Source: Mycocentrospora acerina
Lineage: Eukaryota > Ascomycota > Dothideomycetes > Pleosporales
Direction of reading: 5' to 3'
Assembly: GCA_022701365.1 (NCBI GenBank)
Contig: JAKUHH010000216.1
Location: 186,001-250,000, forward strand
Length of the DNA stretch: 64,000 bases
Shown piece by piece: positions 44,997 through 56,681 of the stretch (position 1 is its first letter; each line of letters starts with the position of its first letter). The notes beneath the pieces were generated by a model. That model worked only from the letters and a program-made list of their open reading frames with translations, was not told the origin of the DNA and made no database searches. Made by a program: the position numbers and the translations under genes.

Positions 44997-45753
44997 GGGG
45001 GCTCGTTGTTCTCTTTCTCCTTCTTGACCCCTGCGTCATTACTTTTGACTTGGACTATTCGATATTCCCAACTTCTTCCTGGCCAGCAATTAATATCAGT
45101 ATCTGGTAGTAGCCTGCAAATAGGACACTGGACTTTTGCTCGACACCCTTTTTTTTCAAATCCCAAGATGACAGTCTCCAGGTGGGATTTTTATGTGGCG
45201 TGAGGAAGACTTGTCCACTTGCCTCATTTTTTTTTGTGAATACTTCCGTATGCCTTGCATGGGTGTTGTGTTGTGTCGTGTTGTAATTGATGTCGACGTG
45301 TCATTTCATCTGCATCTGTGCACAACATTACGAAACATTGAATTAACCGTGATTTTCTACCCAAAGAGCATAATTGTCGGATGCAAAAAAGATGAAGAGC
45401 TAATTATAGCCAAACAATTTAAGCTTCGGCAACTAACCCACTGGTCCAGTGTAACGTCATGGAAGAGGCGGTAAGGGCACCATTCCTCAGCCCTGGAACA
45501 TCCCTGCTTAGCGCGTTTTGTACGAAGAGGGGCTGTGAAGCTTTGGCGTTTCTGACCGCCAGCTATCCATCTACCCTAGGTATTTTACTCCGACGACTGT
45601 ACCTCTATCCCACACTTCTCTCTCTCTCTCCCCTGGACGCCGTGTTTGTTTTCTACTGCAGTGAGAGACTTTGCTTTTGCACAACTTTGTCCCCCACCTT
45701 GACTTCTTCTTTTTTTCTATTCCCGCCCTTCCCTTGGTAGAAAGAAGCTCACC
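44997..45753. other. Intergenic stretch NST1 to AGM1
   Basis: It holds the NST1 3' UTR and the AGM1 promoter region. Pyrimidine-rich runs (45605-45640, 45700-45720) precede the AGM1 start. No gene is supported. Confidence 0.55.
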
Positions 45754-47685
45754 ATGTCCAACGCTATCGCTGAAGCTGCGCTGAAGCACCCTGCGCCAGA
45801 GGGCTTGGTGTACACGTATGGAACAGCTGGAGTAGGTTCTGTAGCGGAATAGAGATTGTAGAATGTGCTGACTGAATGTTGTTAGTTCCGTACTAAAGCG
45901 TAGGCCATCCCTTCTTGCTGCAACGACTCTGAACGCGCATCCATCCTTGTTGCTTGCGCTCCCTCCTCCAGCATGTTGCTGACAGCAGCAGTGATGTCCT
46001 CGATTCTGTCTTGACACGCGTCGGGCTCATTGCAGCCCTTCGGTCGCGCGCGCTCAAGGGAAAATGGATTGGCGTTATGATTACGGCGTCTCACAATCCT
46101 CCCGAGGACAACGGCGTGAAGCTTGTTGAGCCAATGGTATGTTTACAGTCCAAGGACAGCCGACACATTTAAACTGACTTGATATCAGGGCAACATGCTG
46201 CAAGTACGTACTCGTCCATCGCAACTACACCGTCACCAGTGGCCCTAACAAGTACACTAGGAGGACTGGGAGGTCCTTAGCACCCAAATGGCGAACCAGG
46301 CTACCCCAGAGGACGTTTCAAACTACTACCACGAGATCGCGAAGAAGCACAACATCGACCTCAGCGTCCCTGCCCGCGTTGTTGTGGCCCGTGATACAAG
46401 AGCCTCAGGCTCTAGGCTCTTGGGGTGTCTGCAGGACGGATTGGCTGCTGCTGGTGCTGAATCAAAAGATTACGGCTTTTTGACGACACCACAGCTGCAT
46501 TACATGGTCCGATGCTTGAACACAGAAGGCACCAAGGAGGCGTATGGCGTTCCCACAGAGAAGGGCTACTATGAGAAGTTTTCCGCGGCTTTCAAGACCG
46601 CTCTCCGCGGAAAGAAGCCAGCTGGACACCTTACGGTCGACTGCGCCAACGGTGTTGGTGGTCCAAAACTGGCAGAGCTGATCAAGTACCTTCCACCCAA
46701 GGAGGAAGGTCTCGAGATCGTCATCGTGAATGACAATGTCATCAAGCCTGAGAGCTTGAATGTCGATGTAAGCGCTTCCTTTATTCTATACTGATGCTGT
46801 GAGTTGTGCTAATTCTAGTTTCAGTGTGGTGCAGATTTCGTCAAGACAAATCAGCGAGCTCCTCCATCATCCAAGACTGGGCCTGGTGACCGATGCTGCT
46901 CTCTCGACGGTGATGCCGACCGTGTTGTGTACTACTTCAAAGACTCGCAAAACGTATTCCGCCTGCTTGACGGCGACCGCATTGCGACACTCGTGGCTTC
47001 ATTCTTGGGAGACCTTGTCCGCCAATCTAATCTGGCAGATTCGCTCAAGATCGGAGTCGTGCAGACTGCTTACGCGAACGGTGCTGCGACAAACTATGTC
47101 GAGCAGAATCTGAAGCTCAAGGTTGATTGCACAGCTACGGGAGTCAAGTATCTCCACCACGCGGCTGAAAAGCTTGATATCGGCGTGTACTTTGAGGCCA
47201 ACGGACACGGTACCGTCATCTTCTCGCACGACACTCTTGATACTATCGAGAAGCACGAGCCCAGGACACATGGCGAGAAGGAGGCTCTTGACGTTCTCCG
47301 TGCCTGCATCAACCTGATCAATCAGTCTGTTGGTGATGCTCTCTCCGACTTCCTTCTCGTGGAAGTTGTCCTCGCACACAAGCACTGGGGTCCCCAAGAG
47401 TGGTTCTCCACCTACACCGATCTCCCAAACCGTCTTCTGAAGGTTCTTGTCAACGACCGTAACATCTTCAAGACGACTGATGCAGAGCGTCGTCTCACCA
47501 GCCCTGAAGGCGTGCAAGCTCAGATCGACAGAGAGGTGCAAAAGGTCCGCCAGGGCCGCTCTTTTGCGCGTGCCAGTGGCACCGAGGATGCCGTTCGCGT
47601 ATACGCTGAAGCCGCGACAAAGGCGGAGGCCGAGGATCTTGCACGAAAGGTTGCGGAGATTGTCAAGACTGCTGGAGGTGCTTAG
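45754..47685 (+). CDS. AGM1: Phosphoacetylglucosamine mutase
   Basis: Six exons: 45754-45831, 45886-45899, 45992-46136, 46189-46203, 46261-46767 and 46825-47685; 539 aa. Exons 2 and 4 are microexons of 14 and 15 nt, giving FRTKA and GNMLQ. Active-site Ser64 is in TASHNPP, the metal-binding loop is DGDADRVVYYF, the sugar-binding block is EANGHGTVIFS, and the phosphate-binding loop is RASGTEDAVRVYAEA. The enzyme converts GlcNAc-6-phosphate to GlcNAc-1-phosphate on the way to UDP-GlcNAc, the donor for chitin, N-glycans and GPI anchors; it is cytosolic. Exon 3's acceptor is chosen at 45991 because it restores FRTKADVLDSV; AGs at 45985 and 45988 are alternatives. Confidence 0.94.
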
Positions 47686-49751
47686 AAAGCTTATCCGCAT
47701 TGGTCTGGGCTTGTGCATCCAACGCCACCTTGGGCATATCATCAAAAATCAGAAACTGTAAAGTTTGAGGATGTTGATATTGAGATTCAGATTTCTGAGC
47801 TAGATCTCTCGGATGGGTCGAGTATCAAGAGTAAGAGTTTGGATACTCATGACGGGAGTGATGAGATGACTGACGATTCTTTATGAAAAAAACACTAAAT
47901 GGTGGTGAAAAGGTATGATGGGGATAGAGAATGACTTGACTTGACTTTTATGGATAGAACAAAAGTTTTTGGTACTGGTTACTTTGCGTAACACATGACT
48001 ATCTCTTTATTCTCTTGTACACTTTTTTTCCCTCGTCGAGGCTCTTCAGCAACAAAAACAACAACGATTACGACAATTGAGCTTGACAGCTTGAGTTGCA
48101 TCCAGGCTTCCCCCACCTACTGCTTCTACCCGCAGCATCGGGAAACCTTGGATCCACACAAACGGTATGTCCTCTATTCTTCCTTTTTTTCTCCCATCTA
48201 TTCATCCATCTGTCGATCCATCCGTCCCCATCAAACAACAATGATGACAGAGGAGCGGCTTTTTTCCGTCCGTCTTTTTTTCTTCTTCTCCCCCTTTTTG
48301 GTCTTCCTTGGAAGATGGATTGGTGGGGGGAAGGGGGGAACTGGATATGGCGATTGGGCGGTTCCTCATGCACAGATACTTCGCAAGAGATCCTGGGGAC
48401 ACTTGCTTGTCTTTTGTGGGTCGCGGTGTGCGAGAGTTACTTAGTCTGAGGTTGTGGGGGGTAAGGGGATGAGATTTGGATGGGGATGGGGATAGGGGGA
48501 ATGTTCAGACTGAGATGAGAGGCTGACTTGTGTGTAGATGTTTTTGGTGGTGAGGGGGTGGATAGATGAGTACTCTTGTGTGTTTTAGGGGGAAGACTTG
48601 TCTATTAGAGAAGACTTGCAGGTACCGACACTTGATAAATTCACATTACTTTTGAACGTAATTCTCTGGCTGTAAAATCTACCTTGTCGATGGATAATGG
48701 CATCGCAACTCAGCTCAGATCAGCTCAGCTTCACAAATGGACAAAGCCTCCCCTCCTCCCCCCAAATACGAGTGCCTCGTCATCAAATAACGTTGAAACG
48801 CCATCCCGACCCTTGGCTCTAGACTCTCTCGCCGCCTCTCATCCAATCACATGCACGCGACTCTCGAATCCCGGCGCCCAGACGGGACTGCCGGCTGAAA
48901 CGTGACGGGTGGGACGACGGACGGTGGCGGCGGCACTGTGACTTTTCCACAGCGCCAGTGTCATGTCACGCCAGGGAGTGCGCGCGTTTTTACAAAAGCT
49001 CAACAGGGTGGAATGTCAAAAGTAAGAACTACTACCACTACCACTACCACTACTATGCATGGAAGAATCTAGCGGGGCAGAAGCCCATTTTCCCTCCGCA
49101 CGCCGCCGCCGCCGCCGCCGCCATCAACGGCGATGATCTCCCCTTTCCACGTTTCCTCCCCCCCAGAGGTCGAGTAAAAATAAAATGGGGGAGGAAAAAG
49201 TGGCCAATTAGAATATGTGCCTGGGTTTGGCGCGCGTTCTCGGCAAGGACCTTCCGTGCGTCATGGGCGGAGGCTTTTGTGGCTGACAGGGGTTCTGCGA
49301 CGCGATTGATTCTTTGGGAGAGGGATTGTGGATTTGGGGGGGGGTCTCTTCTTCGTCTTCATCTTTCATCGTCGTCGTCTTTTGTCTTTGTCTTTGTCTG
49401 GGTAGGCAAGCACGTACGCACACATATACATACATACATACATATACACGGGGTTTATTTGTGTTCACTCTTTCTTTTTTTGTGCGTGGTCTTGTTTGTT
49501 CTCTTCGCTCGCTGTGTGTGGAAGGGAGTTTTTGTTGGTTGGCAGGACAAGAAAGAAGGACGGAAAATGTGTGGTGAGCGGTGGTGAATCGCGATACTCG
49601 ACCGCTTCTATTGTCCTGGTCACTCTACTCGTTACTCCCTGGGTACGACAAACAAGCACGGTGCTATCCAACGTAATCGCTGTTCCGACTGTGTACAGGG
49701 TGTCGCGTATTCACTCGCTCAAACTGTATATATATATACTAAGCCGCTACC
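47686..49751. other. Gene-free 2.1-kb stretch
   Basis: It contains pyrimidine runs (48180-48240), GGGGAT-type runs (48455-48500), CTACCA repeats (49028-49052), a GCC run (49101-49122) and a CATA repeat (49425-49448). No gene is supported. A leader-like region with TATATATATA (49728-49737) immediately precedes the next start. Confidence 0.55.
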
Positions 49752-52700
49752 ATGGCGTCGCTGCTGCTATCGCCAGACTCGTTGATGACGCGGGACGACA
49801 ACATCGAGGCCAAGTTTGAGCAGCTTCTGACTGGTAACCCGCTGGGTGCCGAGGTGAGCGAGGACAGCGACTTGTACCATATCAAGTCCCGGCTAATGTT
49901 CTCAGGTCGACCAGAGCGGTGTCCTTATCGCCATCGGTACTTCCCTTTGCATTACCGCTGCTATCCTCGCTGCCTTTATTCTCCTCCGCCCTCACGTTTC
50001 CGCCGTCTACGCGCCCCGCCTTCGCCATGCCGATGAGAAGCACCGACCGCCGCCGCTGGACAACACGCCTTTTGCCTGGTATGAACCCGTGTTCAAGACC
50101 AACGAGGAGCATTTCATGCATCAGATTGGTCTGGACGCCACCATCTTTTTGCGATTCGCGCGCATGTGTCGTAACATGTTTGCGGTGCTGTCGATTGTAG
50201 GATGCGCCATCATTGTGCCCGTCAACGTAATCAACTCTGTCGAGTTCCAGAAGAAATGGGGCGGGGCGAAGCTTTCCAACGCCATTATCCTGATGACGCC
50301 CAGGGATTTATTTGGAGAGGTTTTCTGGGCTTTTGTGGCTCTGGCGTATGTGTTCGATGTCATTGTCTGCGGGTTTCTGTGGTGGACATATCGGGCCGTA
50401 CATCGATTGAGGCGGATCTACATGGAGAGTCCCGAGTACCAGAACAGCCTCCATGCGCGGACCCTGATGATCACCGACATTAAGAAAAGCTCGCGAAGTG
50501 ACCAGGGCATCGTCGAGATTATTGACACCCTGCGCACTACGCCGGAGATCCCGCGAGCCTCGATTGGCAGGAACGTTAAAGATATCCCGGATCTGATTGA
50601 AGACCATGAGAGAGCTGTCATAGATCTGGAGGCTGTCTTGGCCAAATATCTCAAGAACCCGAATCAGTTGCCCGCCAGCCGGCCGCAGTGCACGCCCTCG
50701 AAGACAGATCCAGAGTATACGGACAAGAAGCAAAAGGTGGATGCGATTGATTATCTGACAGCGCGGATTCAGCGACTGGAATATAGAATCAAGGAAATCC
50801 GCGAAACGGTCGATAACCGAGATGCTATGCCATATGGATTTGCGAGTTATGAGAGTCTGGAGTCTGCTCACAGTGTTGCATTTTCTGCGCGCAGTAAGCA
50901 TCCAAAGGGAACGACTATTCAGTTGGCGCCCAGGCCAAAGGACATTATCTGGAAGAATCTGCATTTGGATCCAAAGACGCGGCGCTGGAGGCGATTTGTC
51001 AATCGTTTCTGGTTCATGCTACTGACGGTGCTGTACTTTATTCCCAACGCCATCATCTCCGTCTTCCTCTCCAAACTCTCCAACATTGCTCTCCTCTGGC
51101 CAGATTTTAACAGAGAACTCGCCGCAGAACCTACATTGTGGGCCATCATCCAGGGTCTCGTGGCACCGGCGCTGACCTCGCTAATCTACTATTTCCTTCC
51201 CATCATTTTCCGTCGTCTGTCCATCAAAGCGGGCGATATCAGCAAGACGTCTCGAGAGCGACACGTCATTTCCAAACTCTACGTTTTCTTTGTCTTCAAC
51301 AACCTTTTCATGTTCTCGCTCTTTGGTGCCGTCTTCGGCATGATCTTCAAGCTGATTCATGTCGTGGATGCGGGAGACGCTACATCAGTCTACCAAGTCT
51401 ACAAGGCCATTGACCCCTTTTTCACAATCATGTCGACACTGTGTGAAGTCTCGCCCTTCTGGATCACATGGCTTGTCCAGCGCAATCTGGGTGCGGCGAT
51501 CGACTTGGCCCAGCTGGTCAATCTTGGTTGGGGTACTTTTTCACGCAAGTTTTTCAGTCCGACACCGCGCGATATCATTACCTGGACTGCACCTCCGCCG
51601 TTTGATTACGCAAGTTACTACAACTACTTTCTCTTCTACTCAACAGTGGCGCTCTGCTTTGCGCCGCTGCAGCCTGTGACGCTGGTTGTCACGGCTTTTT
51701 ACTTTGGTATCGATTCTTGGATGAAGAAGTATCTTTTGATGTATGTCTTCTGCACCAAGAACGAATCTGGGGGCCTGTACTGGCGTGTTCTGTTCAACCG
51801 TATGCTGGCGGGCTTGTTCTTGTCCAACTGTGTCATTGCGCTCATGGCGTTTGCTCGAGGTTACGGATCCAAGTACCATATGCTCGGGGCTATGATCCCT
51901 CTGCCTTTGCTCCTCATCGCATTCAAGTTCTACTGCAAGAACTCGTTTGACAACTCGATCAAGTACTACACAAAGGGCGATGTCAGCAAAGGGGCCGAGG
52001 CAGCCACACCCATTGACAAAGAATCACGAAAGCGTGACCGCGTCGCCGTCCGCTTTGGTAAGTCCTATTCCTCGCTCATCGCATTCTGTAGACTTTCTAA
52101 CTCCCCCAGGCCACCCTGCCCTCTACCAAAAACTCACCGTCCCCATGGTCCGCGAAGAAAGCAAACACCTTCTCGGGGAGATCTACCGCGGCCGTTTGGA
52201 CGGCGACGTCGGCGTCACAGGCTTCAGCGACGTCTACCACATGAACCGCATGAGCAAAGAGCACCCCGGCAAAGCCGCAACGACAGCATCAACCGGGCCC
52301 TTTGAATTCGTGTCCGACTCCAACATGGACTTTGAGAACTTCAAAAACCGGCCCGAGTTCAGCGACGACCACGGCGGCGAGGGCTCCCTCTACGGCGCCC
52401 CCGCTTCGACATTCGAGCGCGGCCGCCCCGACTCAAGAGACTCGGACAGAACGTTTGCAAACTCGAGTCGAAACACCTCCGCCGGCGACGAAAACGGAGT
52501 CACGTACCCCGCTGGATACCACCACACGCCCTCGGCTCTTAGGGAGTACAGCCCCACTCCCTCATCACCCGAGCTGCGCAGACTAGACAGCAATCCGGGT
52601 GCACCCCACCACGTGCCGGACCGGTCGAGCTTGCTGGCTGGGGCGGCCCCGATGGGCCATCAGGGTCAGGGCCAGGGTCAGGGGGGATACACACCATACA

Positions 52701-52753
52701 CACCGTATAGTCCCGATAGAGAAGGCGGGAGAGAATACTTTGCAGGACGGTAG
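49752..52753 (+). CDS. CSC1/OSCA-type calcium-permeable osmosensitive channel (DUF221)
   Basis: Exons 49752-49853, 49906-52057 and 52110-52753; both introns are 52 nt (GTGAGC...CTCAG; GTAAGT...CCCAG); 965 aa. The order is: extracellular N terminus, TM1 at about residues 38-60 (LIAIGTSLCITAAILAAFIL), two more N-terminal TMs, a long cytosolic domain (about 190-400, with RTLMITDIKKSSRSDQGIVE), then the multi-TM core starting near NRFWFMLLTVLYFIPNAIIS and ending near GAMIPLPLLLIAFKFY. The C-terminal PHM7_ext-like block (ALYQKLTVPMVREESKHLL) and a disordered Gly/Gln-rich tail follow. The family includes yeast Csc1 and plant OSCA, which open on hyperosmotic or mechanical stress; the plasma membrane is expected. 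Paralogues such as Phm7 and Rsn1 are the alternatives, so no symbol is given. Confidence 0.92.
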
Positions 52754-53077
52754 AAGGAGAATGGAAAATCCAAGCGGAAATACGAATTAAGGGAGTGGGT
52801 GGGTGGGGGGAATCAACTCTTTCTTTTCCTTTGTCAAGTGCGATGTTTCTTTTTTTTCTTCTTCTTTTTTCTCTTCCTGTTTGAGCGAGTCAAAAAAATT
52901 GAGGGAGGGGCATTTAGATGGCGTTTTTTTATCTTTTTTTTTTATCATTTATTTTTCTTTGGATCGGAGGAGCGTGTCAAAAGAGGGCGTTTTTGGCTAT
53001 TTCGTTGCATTGCATTGCGTTGCGTTGTTGGGTCTGAGAGATTCTTGTGGGGGGGGGGGGGGGGTTTTTTTTTTTTT
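52754..53077. other. Intergenic stretch before assembly gap
   Basis: T-rich and G-rich homopolymer runs dominate, ending in a G-run of about 17 and a T-run that run directly into the N block. No gene is supported. Confidence 0.6.
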
Positions 53078-53319
53078 NNNNNNNNNNNNNNNNNNNNNNN
53101 NNNNNNNNNNNNNNNNNNNNNNNNNNNNNNNNNNNNNNNNNNNNNNNNNNNNNNNNNNNNNNNNNNNNNNNNNNNNNNNNNNNNNNNNNNNNNNNNNNNN
53201 NNNNNNNNNNNNNNNNNNNNNNNNNNNNNNNNNNNNNNNNNNNNNNNNNNNNNNNNNNNNNNNNNNNNNNNNNNNNNNNNNNNNNNNNNNNNNNNNNNNN
53301 NNNNNNNNNNNNNNNNNNN
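53078..53319. other. Assembly gap (about 242 N)
   Basis: A block of undetermined bases is bounded by a G-run then T-run on the left and a G-run on the right, so the gap is probably a homopolymer sequencing failure rather than missing genes. Confidence 0.98.
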
Positions 53320-53435
53320 GGGGGGGGGGGGGGCGGTTTTTTTTTCGTTCCGTCTAGGCGAGTATGTACCTAAGTAAGGAAGCTGGATTGGAAGAGATGG
53401 GGATACTACTTGGTGAAGGTGATGGCGTGTGGTCT

Positions 53436-53493
53436 TGAAGGAGAAGAAGGAGAAGAAGAAGAAGAAGAAGAAGAAGAAGAAGAAGGAGAAGAC
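53436..53493 (+). repeat. (GAA)n microsatellite
   Basis: A GAA-rich tract with GGA interruptions lies in the 3' flank of the DAGK gene. Confidence 0.9.
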
Positions 53494-53626
53494 GAGGAAT
53501 TTCTATCATCGTCCTTTTTTATTCCAAGTAGATGTGAAGAGTTCACTGTGTAGTAGAGAAGAAGAATGACGCATAGCCAGTTACTCTGGGACTTCTACTC
53601 CACTCTCCTCCCCATTTCCCCAACTA

Positions 53627-54898
53627 TCAACCCGCAACAACGTCTAGCACCCCCTTCTCTCCCTTCCTCACTCTAACTTCCACCCACCCCGTCTCCTCCA
53701 CTCTAACAATCTTTCCATCCACACACACTCGCCTCCACCTATCCTCGGTCTCCAACCCCTTCCACTCAATCCTCACCCCTTGCACCTCCTCATACCTCAC
53801 CGTCTCCTCCTGCACGTGCTTCCCCCCCTGGTACGCCAGCCCCATGATGCGCATGGCCTCGTCGCCGCTCGCCGGCCCGAAATACACAACGTGCATTTTC
53901 CCGTCCAGCGGCTTCGACGCAGGCGAGATGCAGAACGGGGCTTCGAGGTGGGAGACCATGGTGGCGAGGAAGTAGAGGTGTGATGTTGATGGGAAGGCGT
54001 GCCATGTGCTGTTGTCGTCGTTTTTCAGGACGGAAATGTGAGCGCGGTAGGTGTGTGGAAGGGAACCGTCGGGTGGGTAGAGAGCGTCGGTTGCGGCCAT
54101 TTTGAAGCGCGAGAGCCCGTGTTTGCGGTATTCGGGGGTGTCACTGTCGGCAACGAGGGAGGCGTGCATACCCCAGCTTAGGACTACCGCACCATGGAGG
54201 GTGTTGTTGGGGAGGGGAGAGGAGACGCGGGATTCGTCGGTGAGGAGACGGGAACCGGGGGAGAAGGTCGCAGTGAAGGATGGGAGGGGGCGGGTTTTGG
54301 AGGAGGAGAGGGAGGTGAGGCCCCAAGTGGAGGGTTTGAAGGCGTTGATGGAGTTGTAGAGGGCGTTTGCTGTGCCGAGGGGGAGGGGGATGAGTTGGGG
54401 CGGTGTGTACGTGGGAGATTGGGGAGTGGTAGAGAGGCCATTTACAAGGTCGACGATGCCACCGTCACCGGAGAGGAGGATGATTCTTAAGGATTTGCCC
54501 GAGTTGGCTGCAGGGAAGAAGACGTCACGTGTAAGCTCGAGGATGGTCGATGCTGATTGAGTGGTGTGGACTGTGAAGCTGGCATGCGTTTTTGGGTATA
54601 AGGTTGCTAGTATGGGATCGATGCATTGTTGGAAGAACTGAGCAGCAGCTTGGTGGCCAGATCCGGTGGAGATGACAATGTGTGTTTCTCTCTCTTGAGC
54701 GTCTGATGTGGGGGCTGGCGTGTCGAGTGTGCGTGTGGAAACATCAACCAGTCGGGGGGGTTTGGCTTCGTCTTCGTCCTGCTTCAAGGACACGACTGCT
54801 TCAAGAGTTCCGTCTGGTCCCGGTATCACGACTGTGAAGTCTTTCCCTCTGCTCTCCCCCACCACACTCTTCGTATCTTGAACGCTGGCGTCAGCCAT
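53627..54898 (-). CDS. Diacylglycerol/sphingoid-base kinase catalytic domain protein
   Basis: An intronless frame of 423 aa. The catalytic core starts at ERETHIVISTGSGHQAAAQF and holds the nucleotide-binding SGDGG at residues 143-147 (IILLSGDGGIVDLVNGL), then IPLPLGTANALYNS. This is the DAGKc arrangement (xGDGG ... PLGTxN) shared by sphingosine, ceramide and diacylglycerol kinases. The C-terminal half (FKMAATDALYPPDGSLPHTY ... APFCISPASKPLDGKMHVVYF) matches the second domain of the fold. There is no transmembrane segment. The lipid substrate cannot be assigned from the sequence; fungal LCB4-type enzymes are usually longer, so this is a shorter, divergent member. It shares a 652-bp divergent interval with the next gene. 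Confidence 0.82.
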   Translation of the reverse strand: MADASVQDTKSVVGESRGKDFTVVIPGPDGTLEAVVSLKQDEDEAKPPRLVDVSTRTLDTPAPTSDAQERETHIVISTGSGHQAAAQFFQQCIDPILATLYPKTHASFTVHTTQSASTILELTRDVFFPAANSGKSLRIILLSGDGGIVDLVNGLSTTPQSPTYTPPQLIPLPLGTANALYNSINAFKPSTWGLTSLSSSKTRPLPSFTATFSPGSRLLTDESRVSSPLPNNTLHGAVVLSWGMHASLVADSDTPEYRKHGLSRFKMAATDALYPPDGSLPHTYRAHISVLKNDDNSTWHAFPSTSHLYFLATMVSHLEAPFCISPASKPLDGKMHVVYFGPASGDEAMRIMGLAYQGGKHVQEETVRYEEVQGVRIEWKGLETEDRWRRVCVDGKIVRVEETGWVEVRVRKGEKGVLDVVAG

Positions 54899-55550
54899 GC
54901 TTTGCTAGCGGCTAGGCCAGTTCTGAACGTAACCAGGTGAATCAGAAATGCTGATTGAAGTGTTTGCAAGACTGGTGTCTGAGCAGTGTAGACGATTTGG
55001 CAGCCTCGGTCAGCTCACGACAACTCGCGATGTCGTGACCGGCAGGAGCTGCCAGGGTATGCCTCCATCTGGCCCACATGTTCGCTTAACTGGCGCTAGT
55101 CTGCTATGGCTATGCAGGCTGGGTGATAGTCAGGCAGCAACAGTTTCCCTCGCCATCGAATTCCGATTGACGTGTGTCCTCGTCGCGTCGACTCAATCTT
55201 TGGCAAAGGACTGGAAGCTGGAAAGGAATTGCCGTCTTAAACCACTCTCAGCCAGCCCTACTAACAGCTAGCGTTACGTCATCATACGGCTGCTTGGCAT
55301 CAATTCAGTCAGCTCCGTTCAGCTCCAGCTGGGGTGCGCTCAGCCCCATTTCTAGTATCTCGACGCTTGTACGCCGCAACGATCTAGAGGCGCACTGCTG
55401 GAGATTCCCCCCAGACGGCGATCCCCCGTCGCTTCTTTCCTCTGCCCCCGTCAATTCTGCTGTCCTTGACCAGCCCAAGGGCACCTGCCATCCAACCCAC
55501 CGGCACGCTTCCTATGGTCCTCTAGAGCGCAGCGCTCACCCACCCTCACC
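54899..55550. promoter_or_regulatory. Divergent interval between DAGK gene and membrane-protein gene
   Basis: It holds 652 bp with CAGCT repeats (55308-55331) and a C-rich leader before the + strand start. I see no gene and no assignable TATA box. Confidence 0.5.
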
Positions 55551-56237
55551 ATGAACGGCTGGCTTGTTTTCCTGATAATTCTCCTCGTCGTTGTCTCCGT
55601 TTCCTACTTTGGCTGGTACTTCTATGCCCGGTGGAATGCAACCCGCAATGGCCTCCCCGCGCCGTCCATGAACCCCCTCACCGCATTCCGGGCCTCCCCC
55701 AACGCCAGTGCATCCAACTACCCCGGCCCCGCCCCCACCGGCATCAAAGGCTGGTTTGAGGCCCAGATTTACAAGTTCAAGAACAGAAACAACCGCACCG
55801 CTGCCGGTGCATACGAAGACAGCGCAGGACAAGCTCGCGGCAGAGGTGGCAGGCTAGACCCGGATGAGGCGTGGAGCGCGCGCGTCGGTGACGAGGCATA
55901 CTACGAGGAGCAGGAACTGGGCCTCCATGATCCCGCCCACACCCGCGGACAAGCTAGCTCGAATCCTTTTGCATCGTCGGAGCCAGAGCGGGGACGCAGC
56001 CGCACACGTGAGCGTCCCTCTTACGACGAGCACCGAGATGCGAGAAACCCCTTTGGCGACGACAACGCGGCGAGTCTGCGGGGCGTGAGTCCCCGGCCGC
56101 TAGACCATGGCGCCGACACGAGTTACCACGGCGGCGCGACGGCTCAGATGCCACTAGTTAAGAAGAAGACGAGTGTAGACAATGTAGACGACAGTCCGAC
56201 CGAGAGCCGAAGAAGCATTTTCAGGGAGGAGATGTGA
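55551..56237 (+). CDS. Conserved fungal single-pass membrane protein
   Basis: An intronless frame of 228 aa. Residues 3-25 (GWLVFLIILLVVVSVSYFGW) form one strong transmembrane segment at the extreme N terminus, followed by YARWNATRNGLPAPS and a Pro/Asn-rich linker. The conserved-looking block GIKGWFEAQIYKFKNRNNRTAAGAY comes next. The tail is highly charged and disordered, with repeated RNPF/SNPF motifs (SSNPFASSEPERGRSRTRER; ARNPFGDDN) and a basic C terminus. NPF motifs are known EH-domain ligands, so a link to endocytic or secretory trafficking is possible (inference). I do not recognise the family. The N-terminal anchor without a cleavage site suggests a type III or signal-anchor protein with a cytosolic tail. 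Confidence 0.75.
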   Translation: MNGWLVFLIILLVVVSVSYFGWYFYARWNATRNGLPAPSMNPLTAFRASPNASASNYPGPAPTGIKGWFEAQIYKFKNRNNRTAAGAYEDSAGQARGRGGRLDPDEAWSARVGDEAYYEEQELGLHDPAHTRGQASSNPFASSEPERGRSRTRERPSYDEHRDARNPFGDDNAASLRGVSPRPLDHGADTSYHGGATAQMPLVKKKTSVDNVDDSPTESRRSIFREEM

Positions 56238-56681
56238 GCTTCGTAGGCTGGTAAGAGGATGCGGGCGAGTGGGCGGGCCTGATGGTACTTACGAATTGTG
56301 ATGTGGTGAAAGGCGTTCTTATTCTGACGATTATATACCTTCTGTTCATTCAGCTTGGTAGGGCTGATGTCGGTCAAGTCTCTACGTTTTTTTTTTCAAA
56401 GTACAATCGAATTTTCACATTCATCGTCAATCCTATCTTCAAAGTTCAAGTGGAGTGAAGACACTCCCTTCTCCACAGATTGCATACCAAAAATATTGAT
56501 TCATTACTACAAAACGAAGACAGGGTATCAAATCATCCGGAAGAAAAAACGCTCTTTTGAATCGACACAGCAAGCCCGAAATCCCTTCCCCCTCCCTCCC
56601 CCCAAAAAAAAGTCGTACCTCATTAGATCGCAAAGGGACAAGAAACAACTCCATACCCCTATCATCACTTCCATAAACACT
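56238..56681. other. Convergent intergenic stretch
   Basis: It holds 3' UTR-like sequence of two convergent genes, with a T-run (56387-56395) and an A-run (56603-56610). I see no gene. Confidence 0.55.
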
